NCBI GenBank assembly: GCA_037953625.1
Contig: CM075656.1
Coordinates: forward strand, 80,309,001 to 80,373,000
Source of the DNA: Crotalaria pallida
Lineage: Eukaryota > Streptophyta > Magnoliopsida > Fabales > Fabaceae
DNA: 64,000 bases
Direction: 5' to 3'
The notes beneath the pieces were generated by a model that saw only the letters and a program-made list of their open reading frames with translations, searched no databases and had not been told where the DNA came from. Position numbers and translations under genes: made by a program. Positions 49,841 to 61,559 of the stretch are shown piece by piece (within the stretch, counting starts at the first letter, position 1; each line of letters starts with the position of its first letter).

Positions 49841-50503
49841 AGGCTTTGTTTGGTTAACGGAGAGAAAATAGGAAGAGAGAAAATGAGAAGAAAGAAATAG
49901 GGAAGAGGGATTATGGAGAGAAAATGAGTAGATTTTATGGTTGTTTGGTATGAGAGAAAATATGAAGAAATTGGAAAGAGAGAAAAGTTGAGTTTTCTTT
50001 CCTTTTGTTTGGTTGGAGAGAAAAGTGGGAAGAGAGAAAATAATAAATTTGTCAAAAGACAATTACATCATTATTTTCAAAAATATAAATAATTTTTTTT
50101 ATTTTTCATATATATCTATATTTCATATGGTCAAAGATTTTTTTTTACTTCAATTCTTTATTACATAATAAAATTTTCGAATCCAAAATATTATAAAAAT
50201 AGTTTTTTTTATTAAAATAAAATTTTTTTATTTTTTTTCAATTAAAGAATTAAAAAATTAAAGAAAAAAGATGAGGTAAAATGGACAAGTGAAGAACAGA
50301 TGAGTAATTTTACATGTCAATCACAGTTTTCTCTCCAAAATCTCTTCATTTGGGGAGAGAAAACTTTTTTTGTGGGTCCCATATGTTTTTTTCTCTTCTC
50401 TCCATTTTCTCTCCTAAACCAAACAAGGGAAAATGAAGTTTTCTCTCCAAAATCTCTCCTCCCATTTTCTTTCTACCCATTTTCTCTTGAACCAAACAAG
50501 GTG
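49841..50503. mobile_element. PIF/Harbinger-like MITE
   Basis: The left end AGGCTTTGTTTGGTT and right end AACCAAACAAGGTG are inverted. TTA lies directly outside both ends (49838-49840 and 50504-50506), the usual 3-bp target of this superfamily. The interior is rich in GAGAGAAAA at the left and TTTTCTCTCC at the right, so the inverted similarity extends far inward. Confidence 0.72.
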
Positions 50504-50599
50504 TTAGTGTGTGGCTTTTGGTATCTCTAAGCTTCTGAAAGAAGCTATTTCGTAGCTCTCTCTCTTCCTTACAGTGAGCTTGGTATTGTTATGGTGAGT

Positions 50600-50880
50600 G
50601 TTCAAGCCTTCCTCCCTTGATTACTTTTTTTTCTTTTTTTTTTTTTTTTGCTTTCTTCAACCTTTTAGCTATTGAAGTTGTTGAAGCCTTCCTCCCTTGA
50701 TTTTTTTTCTTTCTTCAACCTTTTAGCTGTTGAAGTCGTTGAAGCCTTCCTCCCTTCCTCCTCTGATTTATTATTTTTTTTTTACTTTCTTCAACCTTTT
50801 AGCTCTTGAAGTCGTTGAAGTCTTCCTCCCTTGATTAATTTTTTTTCTTTCTTCAACCTTTTAGCTCTTGAAGTTGTAAA
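50600..50880. repeat. Four-copy tandem repeat, about 65-90 bp
   Basis: CTTCAACCTTTTAGCT, then TTGAAGTCGTTGAAG and CCTTCCTCCCTTGATT, recur four times with variable poly-T spacers. Confidence 0.9.
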
Positions 50881-52744
50881 TCTAATATCTATTAATTTTT
50901 TCCCCTTATTTTATTCTATTACTGCAGTTGTAGGTGATGATCGTTATCTATGTCAACTTAGCTTTAATTTCTTCAAATCTTTACGTGTTACCTTTGTGGG
51001 TCATTGTTTGTGAGTAATATTTGTTCTTAAAATCTTATTCAGCTTCACAGTATGGCTTAGTGTATTTACAATGGTCAAATGTGATGCATGCTCATAAGGT
51101 GTTTGATCAATGGCCAAAGTGAAATACTGAAATTATTAGTTACTTTATGTTGTTGAAAATTTATTAGTCAGCTTTGATTTTTTTTTATATACACACAAAG
51201 TGTTTGATAAATGACAAAACTGAATTTATTTATATACTCAACCCAACATAACTTATGGATTGTGAAGGTCTCTCTCTCTCTTTTTAAATACATTTACCTT
51301 CTATGCGTTTTTAATTTACCGTTTTTAATTTACCTATAGGAATTAAGGCATTTTGTGCTGCTGTTATTTCACTCTGTAACAGGTAGCAGGAGGCTGGGTT
51401 AATCATAATTTTCATAAGGAGTGGCCTGCAATAAGCTTGGTATAGGCCTTATCATTTCCTTCTCATTTCATTGTATTTTTTGATCTTTATTTTTGGTTTA
51501 TGTCTTTTTGCTGCAAAGTTGTTGTGCAGTGAGTAGGGATGAGTTTCTTTTGGTTTATTCTATTATTATCTTTGGCTTATTCCAGTTTTTTATGTTCAAT
51601 ACTAACTAGATATTGCATGTGTTGCTCTTTATCAATCATACAAATAACAAACATTGACCCATTATTGAATTGTAATAAATATCTTTATTGCTTTCCTTTT
51701 TTGTTATGTACACAAGGTGATTGATAAATGACCAAAGCAAAAATTTTTAGTTTTTTGTTGTTGCTACTGAAATATTTGGGTACATATCATCACTAATGGG
51801 AGAATAAGAGTTTGCCTTTGGTGGATCCGTTTAGTTTATGTGAGTGAAAAAAATAGAAGTACATTTTTCTTCAATCAACAAAAATTAAAAGCATGTTGTT
51901 GAGGAGTATTTTAATCTATTTTAGTGAGTTATTTTTCTTGGTTTCTATGCAGGTTCCATTTCTTATATTTGAAGATAAGGGTGGAGATTGCGGTGTTTGA
52001 TTCATGGTGGTTCATCATCACCTTCAGTAACAAAACACCCTCTTTTCACCTTCTTTGTTTATGTTTGATTTATGCCATTTGATTGAATATGAAAATGAGT
52101 TTTGATTTGGAATTGTGTGTATGAGTATGGTTGATATTCTTATGATCATAGTGGATGACTAGAAGATGCACAAGATGTTTTTTATTTGATTAAAAATCAT
52201 AAATCTTATGAATTCTTAGAGGTTTTGGTTAATTATTTTAAGCATAAGAGGTTTCGCGATTGTTGACGGAAGGCCTAGGATCAAGAATCACAATGTGGGC
52301 TCTGGCTTGGTATTAGATTTTGGTTTTCTGACCTCCTAATCATCTCTTTGGTTTTAGGCTTTGGTTTACTCACATCCTAATCTCCATTTAAGGCATGCAT
52401 GTAAAGTCTTTTAGGCAGCCTACATATAAGATATGTTGTGAGGATACTCATTGCTATGTGTTCTTAAGTTATTTGCAGATCCAACTTCTAAGTGCAAAAC
52501 TCATTGAACGGTTCTTGAAGCTTAACTCTCAAGTACAGTTTCTCTGGTGTTTATACTCAGAAACAGGGCCACCTATGGTAATTTTTTTTTTTGTAATGAT
52601 TGGTTCTATTGAAGCTAAGGGAAATAATTGATAGGAAATAACTACTCTGGTAATCAGCTTTGTTTTTAATTAGATGCCTGAAGATTTCATATGTTTCAGT
52701 AATGTGACTTAATTGCCAAATTTCAGTGTGACTTTTGCTTTTAC

Positions 52745-52928
52745 GAGGTATGTGCTATTGTTTCTTATTTACTATAGTATCTTAGTTAGAACATTTGATT
52801 TGTAAGTTTTGACATATTTTTTTACATCTAAACTAGAGGTATGTGCTATTGTTTCTTATTTACTATAGTATCTTAGTTAGAACATTTGATTTGTAAGTTT
52901 TGGCATATTTTTTTAACATCTAAACTAG
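52745..52928. repeat. Two-copy tandem duplication, period 91
   Basis: The block beginning GAGGTATGTGCTATTG at 52745 repeats at 52836 almost without change. Confidence 0.95.
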
Positions 52929-55319
52929 AATATGATGTAGTGAGACTCCTTTTTTGCTCCACATTAATTAAGTACTTGGTTTGTCTCCCTCTTTTTTGGG
53001 ATTTTCTTTCACCTTTCAAATGAGTGAATGTTGTAGTTGTTTGTTATTCTCATTCTCTACTGTTGTGTTGTTGTGCTGTTGTGCTACTATCTTGGTGCTA
53101 CTGTCCTGCTGTTGCTGCTATTGCTATGTTGTTGTTGTTGTGGTGCTGAGGATTAAACCAACATTTATATTTGCTGGTAACATAATTGTTCAACGCCGTC
53201 TATTTTTTAGGAGAGATTGCTATTTCTCTGTTTTGTCTATTTAAAGTGTTTTGCTTTGGGTTTTGAATCTCTAATCAGTTAGCTGCTGTAAAGGTAATAG
53301 TTAAACTGAAATCAGTAATATATGACAAGATTAGAGGCCAAGTTAGAAAGGTGAGACCTTTTCAGTATTTTTTCTGCTATATGTTGCATCCAGTTTATAA
53401 TAACTACAAATCAAGACAAATAAAATCTCAGCATCCCGTTGGCTACATGGTCATGAGTATTATTATGGCAAACTGTATCTCTGAACATCACTTTTCTCTC
53501 AAAATTGGATTTCTGGTGCCGAATTTCCTTGCTGCACATAAGGCGGGCCAATGATTCAACAAACCTTCTTTCAACCAAAATTATTTGCAAGGTTGATTGT
53601 TGATATATTCGTTAAAAAAATAATAAATATGCTTTATGCGGGATCGTTTCCTCTTCAAATGCTACCAATGAACTATAACTCTATCCCATAATGCTAGAGA
53701 GAGGTGGTTGCTATTGATCTAAACGGAGATATTCACTTCAATTATATTTTGTCTTCTTTTGTGTTTCACGTTATGCTTTGTCTGTTTTTCTCATTTTATA
53801 TGATCTTTACTCTCAAATTTTCCCTGATTTAGGTACCTTTTTGTTCTGTCTTTAGGGTTTCTTTTCATTATTTATTCTCCACATCAGTTTCTATGGTGCT
53901 TGGGTCCAAACATTCAGGTTTACAATAATTCCATAGGTTTCTATTTAAATTTATTATCTTTTTGTATTATAAAGTTATTGTAGCGAGATTGTTCTACATG
54001 GTCTTTTAAATATATCTAGACTTGAATTTATTGAGAAGAGTGCAACTCATGAAATATTCTTATCATATTCTTTTGACTTATATTAGTATTAGGTTTGAAG
54101 TTTGACGTCAAAGTAATTGGTTTCTGAAATTACAGTATAGGATTTGAACCGGGGATGTAATTTGATCACTTGAAGAAATTCGTTTGTCCCTAAAATATAA
54201 AATTTCTTTTTTGGTTGTTGTTATGTATTAAATCTTTTTTTAATATTTTACAATCATGCACTTTAGTATTAAGGCTCTATGAAGCTGAGGTCCAAGTGAT
54301 AAGGTTTTTTTTATAAATTTAAATTTGTTATTTTTTATATTAAAAAAATGATGGTGTGCATTATGTAGTAAAATAAGTAGTTACAGGGGGAGAGATTCTA
54401 TATTTAATACTGGTTGGATGAGTTTAGAACTATTTTGCTCCAAATGTTGTTTATTGATTTCTCAAGTTGTTTTATAAATGGAGGGTGGCCGATTGATAAA
54501 AGTGTGAAAATCATTGGTTGCATATGTTGTCATAATATGTATCCATGGAATTTGTAGAGAATATATGCTAAATGCTAATAAACCAATTGTACTTTGATGG
54601 AAAGAATGGTTGGTGATTTTACTTTGATGAGTAGTTGAATTAATTGTATATTACCATTTATTCATGACTCTCATATACCAAATTCTGAATTAAATATGTT
54701 GTCTTATTTTTATTAGTCTAATAAACAAGTATTTTGAGAAAAAAATGTTTGGTAATTTGATGAACTAATTTTTCTGATTAAATATGTAGGGGTTTCAAAT
54801 TTAAAGAAAAGAGCTAAAATTAAAGTTCATAGATACTCCTATGGTTTGCGATTATGTGAATAAAAGAAATAAGGCAATTTGTAAAGGGGAGTCTCCAAAT
54901 GATGGGGCTGATAAATTCGAAGACATGGGCATCCTTGAATGCAATTCTTGCCGGTGTAAATTTTAGCTTTGCAAACCAGACTATGAACCCAATATTATGT
55001 ATTAAGCAGAGCCAATCTTTAGCTAATGCACTACTGATATTAAGGCTATCTCTTAGTAATGTTCTTTTATGTGTTTTTAGTTTTGTTATTGATACCTTGA
55101 AATTTCAATTGCATTTGTCATTGTTGACAAAAAATAAATTTAATGGATTGTTGAATTAACTCTATTTTCACATTTATCCATGAATTTTATGATTTATAGT
55201 CCGTATTTTCTGTTTTTAGTTTATTCCTTTTTCTATTTACTCACTTATTCTTTACTTCAATAATTAATCCTCTAAAATTTTTCATACATTCATTTATATA
55301 TTTATATGATTTTTTTTAG

Positions 55320-56672
55320 GGTTTTGATATACTCAGCCCTTAGGACTGAGTTTAAGCATTAAATAGTTTCCTCTGTTCACTTATTACAACAACAACATTT
55401 ATTAGTATTAATTAGGATTAATTAAAAATGTCTTTTTTTATTTACTACCTTTAATTCTTCTGATTTAATATTGTTTACAATATCTTTTGTATTATTTTTT
55501 CTTTTATCTTTTTTTTTGGGTGAATTTTCTTTTATCTTTTCTCTTTTAAGGTTTGCTTTTTAAAAAACAAAACTTATACAAAATACAACAACCTACTTCT
55601 GAACAAAGGAACCTGATACATTTATTTGAGGGTAATGTTTGGGATTGAGCATAAAGATCAAAAACTAGCAAGGAAGAAATATAATATTAAACACTTTGTT
55701 ATATGGAACATAATAGAATAAATGGGTCATGTATTTGTAATTAAACGGGGATGTATGTAATATGTTTGAGCTCTTTTTGCTGCACAAGGTTTGGCTTGTA
55801 TTTTAAACTATTGCTCAACAGCAATAATAATATTTTTTTTTTGCTTATAATAAAACTGAATAAAGGGAGAATGGAGAGGTAAAAAAACCATTTTCATTCT
55901 TCACTTATGCTTTAATCTTTATGCCTCTATTTATTTGAACCTTTATTTTTAAAATCACAAAAAAAATATATCACCCTGTGTAGGAAAAACCCTTTTGATC
56001 AGTTGTAGGTTGTTATTTTTTATAAGTTTTTTTATATATATACAAACAAAACTTAAAAAAGAAAAGAGAAAAGAGAAAATGATATAAAAGGTATTATTGT
56101 AAAAGAGGAGGGATCCGTTTACACCATGTTGAATTACACCAAATCTTACATCGCACATAACTCTTACACCAAATCAAATTTAATCCAATCAACCGTTGGA
56201 TTGAAAGTTTCTATCATGTAGATCATCTATATCAAATTTCACAAAAATCCAAAATCATTTAGTACCTTATTTATATACGCCAAAATTAACGAAATATATA
56301 TCTTAAAAGAATATGAAAATGGAGCTATTTGAATTTATACTCAATGGTATTTAAATTTTTTCAAATTTGACACAAATGATCTTGATGATGTATAGTTATT
56401 AATCAACGAATAAATTAATTAAATTCATATTGTATAAAAAGCTATGAGCGGTGTAAGATTTGGTGTAATTCAACATGGTGTAAACGGATCCCTCCTCATT
56501 GTAAAAAAATGTCAAATCAGAAAAATTAAAGGTAGTAAATGAAAAAGATATATTTTTAATTAATCCTAATTAATGCTAATCCTCTACTAATAAATGTTGT
56601 TGTTATAATAAGTGAATAGAAGAAACTATTTAATGCTTAAACTCAGCCCTAAGGGCTGAGTATATCAAAACC
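55320..56672. mobile_element. Inverted-repeat element with long arms, host of a nested MITE
   Basis: The left arm starts GGTTTTGATATACTCAGCCC and the right arm is its reverse complement. Similarity runs well over 100 bases inward, through TTTAAGCATTAAATAGTTTC and AATTAGGATTAATTAAAAAT. Flanks are T-rich on both sides, so no clear target duplication can be read. Without the nested element the length is about 950 bases. Confidence 0.8.
56105..56497. mobile_element. Nested MULE-type MITE with perfect 9-bp target duplication
   Basis: Terminal repeat GAGGAGGGATCCGTTTACAC continues with CATGTTGAATTACACC and is perfectly inverted at the right end. ATTGTAAAA occurs directly outside both ends (56096-56104 and 56498-56506). 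At 393 bp with no coding capacity it inserted into the older element 55320-56672. Confidence 0.93.
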
Positions 56673-56870
56673 GTTTTTTTTTAATATATAGTCTTCTATA
56701 AACTTCACCTCTAAATAATATAACAAAATTTATGAACACAATTTTGACAATATCATTAATAATTATGCTATCACACTCAAATTTTCAATGTACACTTAAT
56801 TTTTTCCACTCATAAATTAACAAAACCCAAACAATCACCGTCCCGTGCGATGCACGGGCATAGGTACTAG

Positions 56871-57535
56871 TATATCATATACACAAAAAACTCTATGCAT
56901 ATTTTTTTAATACATTATATTTTATTAAAAAAAAGAGTTGAAGCATCAAAAACTGATGCATGGTAGAAGCACCTTTGTTTTATATATTACTTGTTTGGAT
57001 CATTACCTATGTTAGGAAGCATATAATAAAAAAATTTCAAATCCAAATAACAATAACATGTACAAAAAAAGAACACAGAAAAGTCAAAACATTTTTTTAA
57101 TATATTATATTTTATTAAAAAAATAAAATAAAAAAAGAGTCGGAGCACCAGAAAACGGTGCATGGTAGAAGCACCTTTGTTTTATATTTTACTTGTTTTG
57201 ACCATTACCTATGTCAGAAATTATTTAATAAAAAAATTCAAATCCAAATAACAAAAGCATATACATAAAAAGAACACAAAAAACCCAAAGTATATTTTTT
57301 TAATATATTATATTTATTAAAATAATAAAATAAAAAAAAGAGTTGGAGCACCAAAAACCGGTGCATGGTAGAAGCACCTTTGTTTTATATTTTACTTGTT
57401 TGGATCATTACTTATGTCAGGAATCATATAATAAAAAAGTTTCAATCCAAATAACAAAAACATGTATACAAAAAGAACACAAAAAACTCAAAACATTTTT
57501 TTTAATATATTATATTTATTAAAAAAATTAAAAAA
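56871..57535. repeat. Tandem repeat array 2, about 200-bp monomers
   Basis: Three to four copies of the same monomer as array 1, with the GTGCATGG landmark near 56958, 57159 and 57361 (spacing 201-202). It starts directly at the Helitron 4 3' end, as expected if Helitron 4 inserted into the array. Confidence 0.9.
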
Positions 57536-57710
57536 AAAGTGCTGGCGTGAGTCCCACGGTGGGCTTCCCACCTGTGGGATACCCACGCTGCTGCCTGCTA
57601 TAGTAGTATTAAAAAAAAGAAAAAGGAAGTACTCATATGAGTACTCGGGTGGGGCCCAGAGTTGTTGTTTCCCGCTTGTAGATGACCCTCTTGCTTTTAT
57701 ATAGTATAGA
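57536..57710 (-). mobile_element. Helitron-type 5' head joined to array 2
   Basis: Read on the minus strand it starts TCTATACTATATAAAAGCAA after an A, then GAGGGTCATC, AAGCGGGAAACAAC and the palindromic GAGTACTCATATGAGTACT, then leads into array 2. A GC-rich set of short palindromes (CCCACGGTGGG, CCCACCTGTGGG) lies at 57553-57585. The 3' end of this element is not visible, probably removed by the Helitron 4 insertion. Confidence 0.6.
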
Positions 57711-58085
57711 TTATTTTTATTATTATATTACTAGTAAATTTTCTCGTGCATTGCACGGGTTTTAATTGTTTTCTTAGTATAGATTTTGAAAATGTGTTTT
57801 TTAATGATAAGTTAATATAAACTTTTTTTAATAAAGATGAATGACATGTATTTTATTTAATCAGTAATATCATTGCAAGCAACTTATAATTAAACTTTAG
57901 CATGTTAGTAAAAAAAATCTTAACATAAATAATTCTCTTTAAATGAATATTATTCATAAAATAGCTAGACACAAAATAAACGCAAGAAATGTTTACAAAA
58001 TATAAGAAAAAGAAAAGACATGTTCTTCAATATTCATTGCTATCTTAATGGCCATCTAACATGCAAGAAAAATTAGCAAGTTGCT

Positions 58086-58150
58086 AGGATTTCCCCTTCC
58101 CCAGGTCATGGGTTCTAGTCCCATACCTCCCATGTAAACAAAAAAAAAAA
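58086..58150 (+). mobile_element. 5'-truncated SINE with 15-18 bp target duplication
   Basis: AGGTCATGGGTTCTAGTCCC and poly-A match the 3' part of the SINE at 9370-9469; the A-box half is missing. AATTAGCAAGTTGCT flanks both sides (58071-58085 and 58151-58165). It is inserted inside Helitron 5, so it is younger than that element. Confidence 0.88.
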
Positions 58151-58788
58151 AATTAGCAAGTTGCTTATGTCATAATGTCCATCTAACCAAGATGTTTAGT
58201 TCCTCAAATGGACCAAAGCAGAACTTTCTGTTTTCTCCTATCACCCGAATAAAATCCATCATCTTAGACAACATTCGAGCCTGCAAATTTCATTCCGCAT
58301 ATCTAAACTCTCTAGCCTTTGCTTCTCTTTTTTCTTTGATATTTCATGGTGGTTGTTCTTAGTCTCAATTTTCTCTTCAATTATCAAGTTACTATCAGAA
58401 TTCAGAATGAAGCGCTAGTCATTTTCAAGCTCTTATGTCAATTTTCTTTTCCAACACCAAAACAATCTGCATATGCACCCAATTATGTGTAATAAAAAGT
58501 TAGCAAATTTAATACTTGGCAAAAATGAAAATAAAATTCTTTAGCTAACACAATAATCTAAATGAAAAATATGCTTTTAAAGTGATAGGAATTTATTTTT
58601 TTATACTATCAATGAATGTGTGACCTGTTAACTATAGAATTCTAAACAAAGTCAAAGTAGGAATCAATATTGCTGTAAAGAATCAACAGGACTTTCAACA
58701 ACCTTAAAAGAATAACACACAATACACATTAGTAAATAATTAATAACCAATAAAGATGAAAAGTAAAGCAAATTAGAATCATATTCAC

Positions 58789-58961
58789 TTTTGGAACAAT
58801 ACCAGGTTGAACCTTGTTAAGAACATTGTATAAGATTATCCCAGTTCTCAAACCAAGCCTAAACTCTTCCTCGAATAGCTCTGCTGGTAAATCTTTAGCT
58901 GCAACAACTCCAACCATTTTCCTCAACCACCCTGCTGCACAGTATCTTCTAAATGCTGCAT
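58789..58961 (-). pseudogene. Captured kinesin-14 exon (calponin-homology domain)
   Basis: After a CTTCTAG acceptor the minus strand reads DAAFRRYCAAGWLRKMVG, then VVAAKDLPAE, EEEFRLGLRTGIILYNVL and NKVQPGIVPK, ending at a GTGAAT donor. This is the start of the CH domain of plant kinesin-14 motors; the Arabidopsis family reads RRYEAAEWLR.MVGVVAAKDLPAEP, then LRLGLRSGIILC.VLNKVQPGAV. The exon is 173 nt with both splice borders intact and no stop. No neighbouring kinesin exons (rest of CH, motor domain) were found within the element, so this is a captured piece, not a gene. Confidence 0.82.
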
Positions 58962-59473
58962 CTAGAAGGAGGATAATTTTTTTTTTACATAGAAACAACA
59001 TACATCATCAACATCAGAGAGAAAATAGGAGGATATTTCTTATTTAATATCAATATGTTGTTTTTTTCATCTGGAACGAATTCAATTCCCAATTTGTTTT
59101 TTATGCTGTAGCAAGTCCTAAAGAGTGACTGGAGGGAGGCACATGCAGTGGAGTGAAGAGATACACTCACATGGCATGGTACTTCTCTCCTATTCTTCCC
59201 TTTTATGCCATATATCTTAGAGATACACATAATTGATTCACTCCTACAGTGTCATATTCTTTCATTTTTCTGATTGGCCTTTATGCTAAAAAAACATAGA
59301 AGAAAGATAGATAGATAGTTAGATAGATAATAATATCGAAACCTTTTCATAAAGTTCACTTTAAAGTCCCTTTCTCCTATAGGATAGTTGTCATCAAGTT
59401 TTCAAATTTGTCATAATCAAATGCTCTAATCGCGGGGGGAGGGGGGGGGACGTAACACACGGGAAACACATAC

Positions 59474-59543
59474 AATAGCGTCGACAGGGCATGCCTCTTG
59501 ACAAAATCCACAATAGATGCACTTGGTCATGTCAATATCATAC
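59474..59543 (-). pseudogene. Captured NDUFS8 exon (complex I 23-kDa Fe-S subunit)
   Basis: After a TTTTAG acceptor the minus strand reads YDIDMTKCIYCGFCQEACPV then DAI, before GTATGT. CIYCGFCQEACP is the second 4Fe-4S cluster motif (CxxCxxCxxxCP) of the mitochondrial NDUFS8/TYKY subunit, and the flanking residues match that protein rather than plastid NdhI. It is 70 nt with both splice borders present. The other exons are not nearby, so it is a captured fragment with no expected function. Confidence 0.85.
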
Positions 59544-61328
59544 CTAAAAGATTTGGGAAATAAGAGAAGAAAGAAAGAGTAATTGAGGAAGGAGAAGAGG
59601 TAGTAGCAGGCAAGGAAAGTACATACATAACTGAAATTAATCGCAGAGACAAATGACTACATATTTCTATTATCTGCTACTCCATACTAAGTTTTACTTA
59701 TCAATATTGCTTCACCAATTCTATAAGCGCATGTTATTCACCAAGATGGGCTGACTACATATTTCTATTTTCTACTACTCCCTACTAAGCTATCCTTACA
59801 ATGTAACTAATGCATGAAGCATTATAAAGCATCTAAACAAGATGTCTGGTGTTAGAGAAAAAATGAGATTAGAGAAACGAAGTTTGGTAAGCACATTGAA
59901 ATATACAAATCATTCAAAAAAACATGTACATGAGGTGCACCAGGATTGAGATTTTCAAGCATTAAACTTAGGAATAAAGTATGATTGCCTCAAAAAATCA
60001 CTTTAGTCTAAAATCACTTTAATTTGTAATCAAATAAAAAACCTCTTGTGCATTTTCCAATCATCCACTATGATCATGAGAATATCAACCAAACTCATAC
60101 AAATTAAACAATTCAAAATCAAAACTCATTTTCAAATTTAAGCAAATGGCATAAATCAAACATAAACATAAGGAAAATCAACATTTATTCCAAAGAGGAA
60201 CAAACACCTTATATGTATTTCTAATAATCAAAGCAAATTCATAAAAAACACTCAAATGTAAATCATAAAAAGAAATAGGACAATGCCTTCAGAAATCATA
60301 TGGGCATTTTGTCGAGCAGTTGGTATGCACTACGAATCTCACTATGAATGTAAATAAACATAGGACATCTGCAGGTGAAAAATGCAAACAAAAAACAGGA
60401 TACCCGTAAGGAAAAAATGCAAAAGAGGAAAGCTATGAAGAGGAAGAATAAAATTGCAATCTTACCACAATCTTTGATCACTGTGATCACAACCTCGACC
60501 CACAATCTTCAGATTAATGCCACTTCGAGAGAGAGAGGGAAGATCGCAAGGATGAAGCAACTTTCTCTGCACCCATATATAAGAAAATCATAAAATCACC
60601 ATCTACAAAGCCCCCATGGTTATTTACTCATTTCAACCACACAAAAAAAGGCAAATAAATGGAAAAAACACACAAACAGAGAAAAAAGAATAGAAATCCT
60701 AAGAAAAATACCAAATCAAAACCCTAAATAAGACAATAAATAAAATCAAAACCTAAATAGAAGTCTAAATAAAAGTAAAATCTCACCTTTCTCGTGAATC
60801 TAAACAGGTGTGCAATTTTGGAAAGTTGTTCTTTTGACATTAAAACATAGAAAATAAAGAGAGGAATAAGAAAAAAAAAATCTAAACAGAGAGAGTGTGA
60901 GATGAAGAGGGAAGAGATAGATAATGCAGTGAGATAGAGAGAGAAAGAGAGAATAAACATGGAGAAAGAGAAAGAAAGAAACAAAGAAAGAGAAAGAGAG
61001 AAAGTAAAGTAATAAAAATGCATTAAAAATGTTTTCTAATAGACCCTTCATATACTCCTTCCGTGTAAAACAGTAGTGGGGACCACAATCTTCTTTGCAT
61101 TGGGCAAGAAGTAGTGTGCACACTTTCCTCAATTTAATAAAATGTAGAAGATAATTTTTAAACAATTTATTTATTATTATAATAACAATCCAGATTAGTG
61201 AAATTTTTTAGGAAGCCAAAAAGTATTGGAGCATTAAAGAAGACATTAGGAGGGAAAATAACATTTAGGAGGATCATTCGAGGGAAATAATTTTTGCCCT
61301 CACTTCTCCTATTTTATATTAATATTGA

Positions 61329-61559
61329 TTATATTATTATATTATATTTTTGGGAGGGGTTTTTGAATTTTGAATGTATGATTTGAGAGGGAGGGAAATG
61401 TAGGAGGGAATTGAGTATTGATAATGAATGTGAGGTAAGTAGTGAATGAGAGGGAAAAAAGAGAAAGTTTAGTAAATGGGAGGGAATGTTTGGTTATTTA
61501 ATTTAATTTTTTTGGCTTTGTTTTAATTTAATTTATATATTATATTTATTATCAAATAA
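61329..61559. other. Spacer between Helitron 5 and array 3
   Basis: GAGGGAGGGAAAT-type words, reminiscent of one arm of a MITE. No partner arm was found. Confidence 0.35.

Larger units (their letters stand above)
49630..56870 (+). mobile_element. Probable large non-autonomous Helitron (Helitron 4)
   Basis: It starts TCAAATATATTAAAATTGGA after an A. It ends with the strong hairpin CCCGTGCGATGCACGGG (56841-56857), nine bases, then CTAG and a T, a textbook plant Helitron 3' end. The span is 7241 bp with no Rep/helicase. It holds several nested elements (49841-50503, 55320-56672, 56105-56497) and non-coding DNA with gene-like features (GTGAGT-type donors, pyrimidine tracts) between 50530 and 54000. 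The 3' end is certain; the matching of this 5' end to it is inferred. Confidence 0.55.
57731..61328 (-). mobile_element. Helitron 5, carrying exons of two nuclear genes
   Basis: The minus strand starts TCAATATTAATATAAAATAG at 61328 after an A. It ends with CCCGTGCAATGCACGAG (hairpin), AAAATTTA and CTAG (57734-57731) before a T. The length is 3598 bp. There is no Rep/helicase. Inside, in the same orientation, are a kinesin-14 exon (58789-58961) and an NDUFS8 exon (59474-59543), plus a SINE at 58086-58150. GATA repeats (about 59305-59330) and a GA-rich tract (60890-61010) are also present. The 3' end is clear; the 5' end is the best match to the terminus pattern. Confidence 0.65.

Noticed and set aside
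58729..59001. A genuine kinesin gene
   Set aside because: Only one exon of the CH domain is present and no motor-domain sequence occurs in the flanking 5 kb.
60296..60380. Further PPR-like piece (SAYQLLDKMPI) as a third captured exon in Helitron 5
   Set aside because: Only eleven residues look PPR-like and the rest of the frame has stops; too weak to call.
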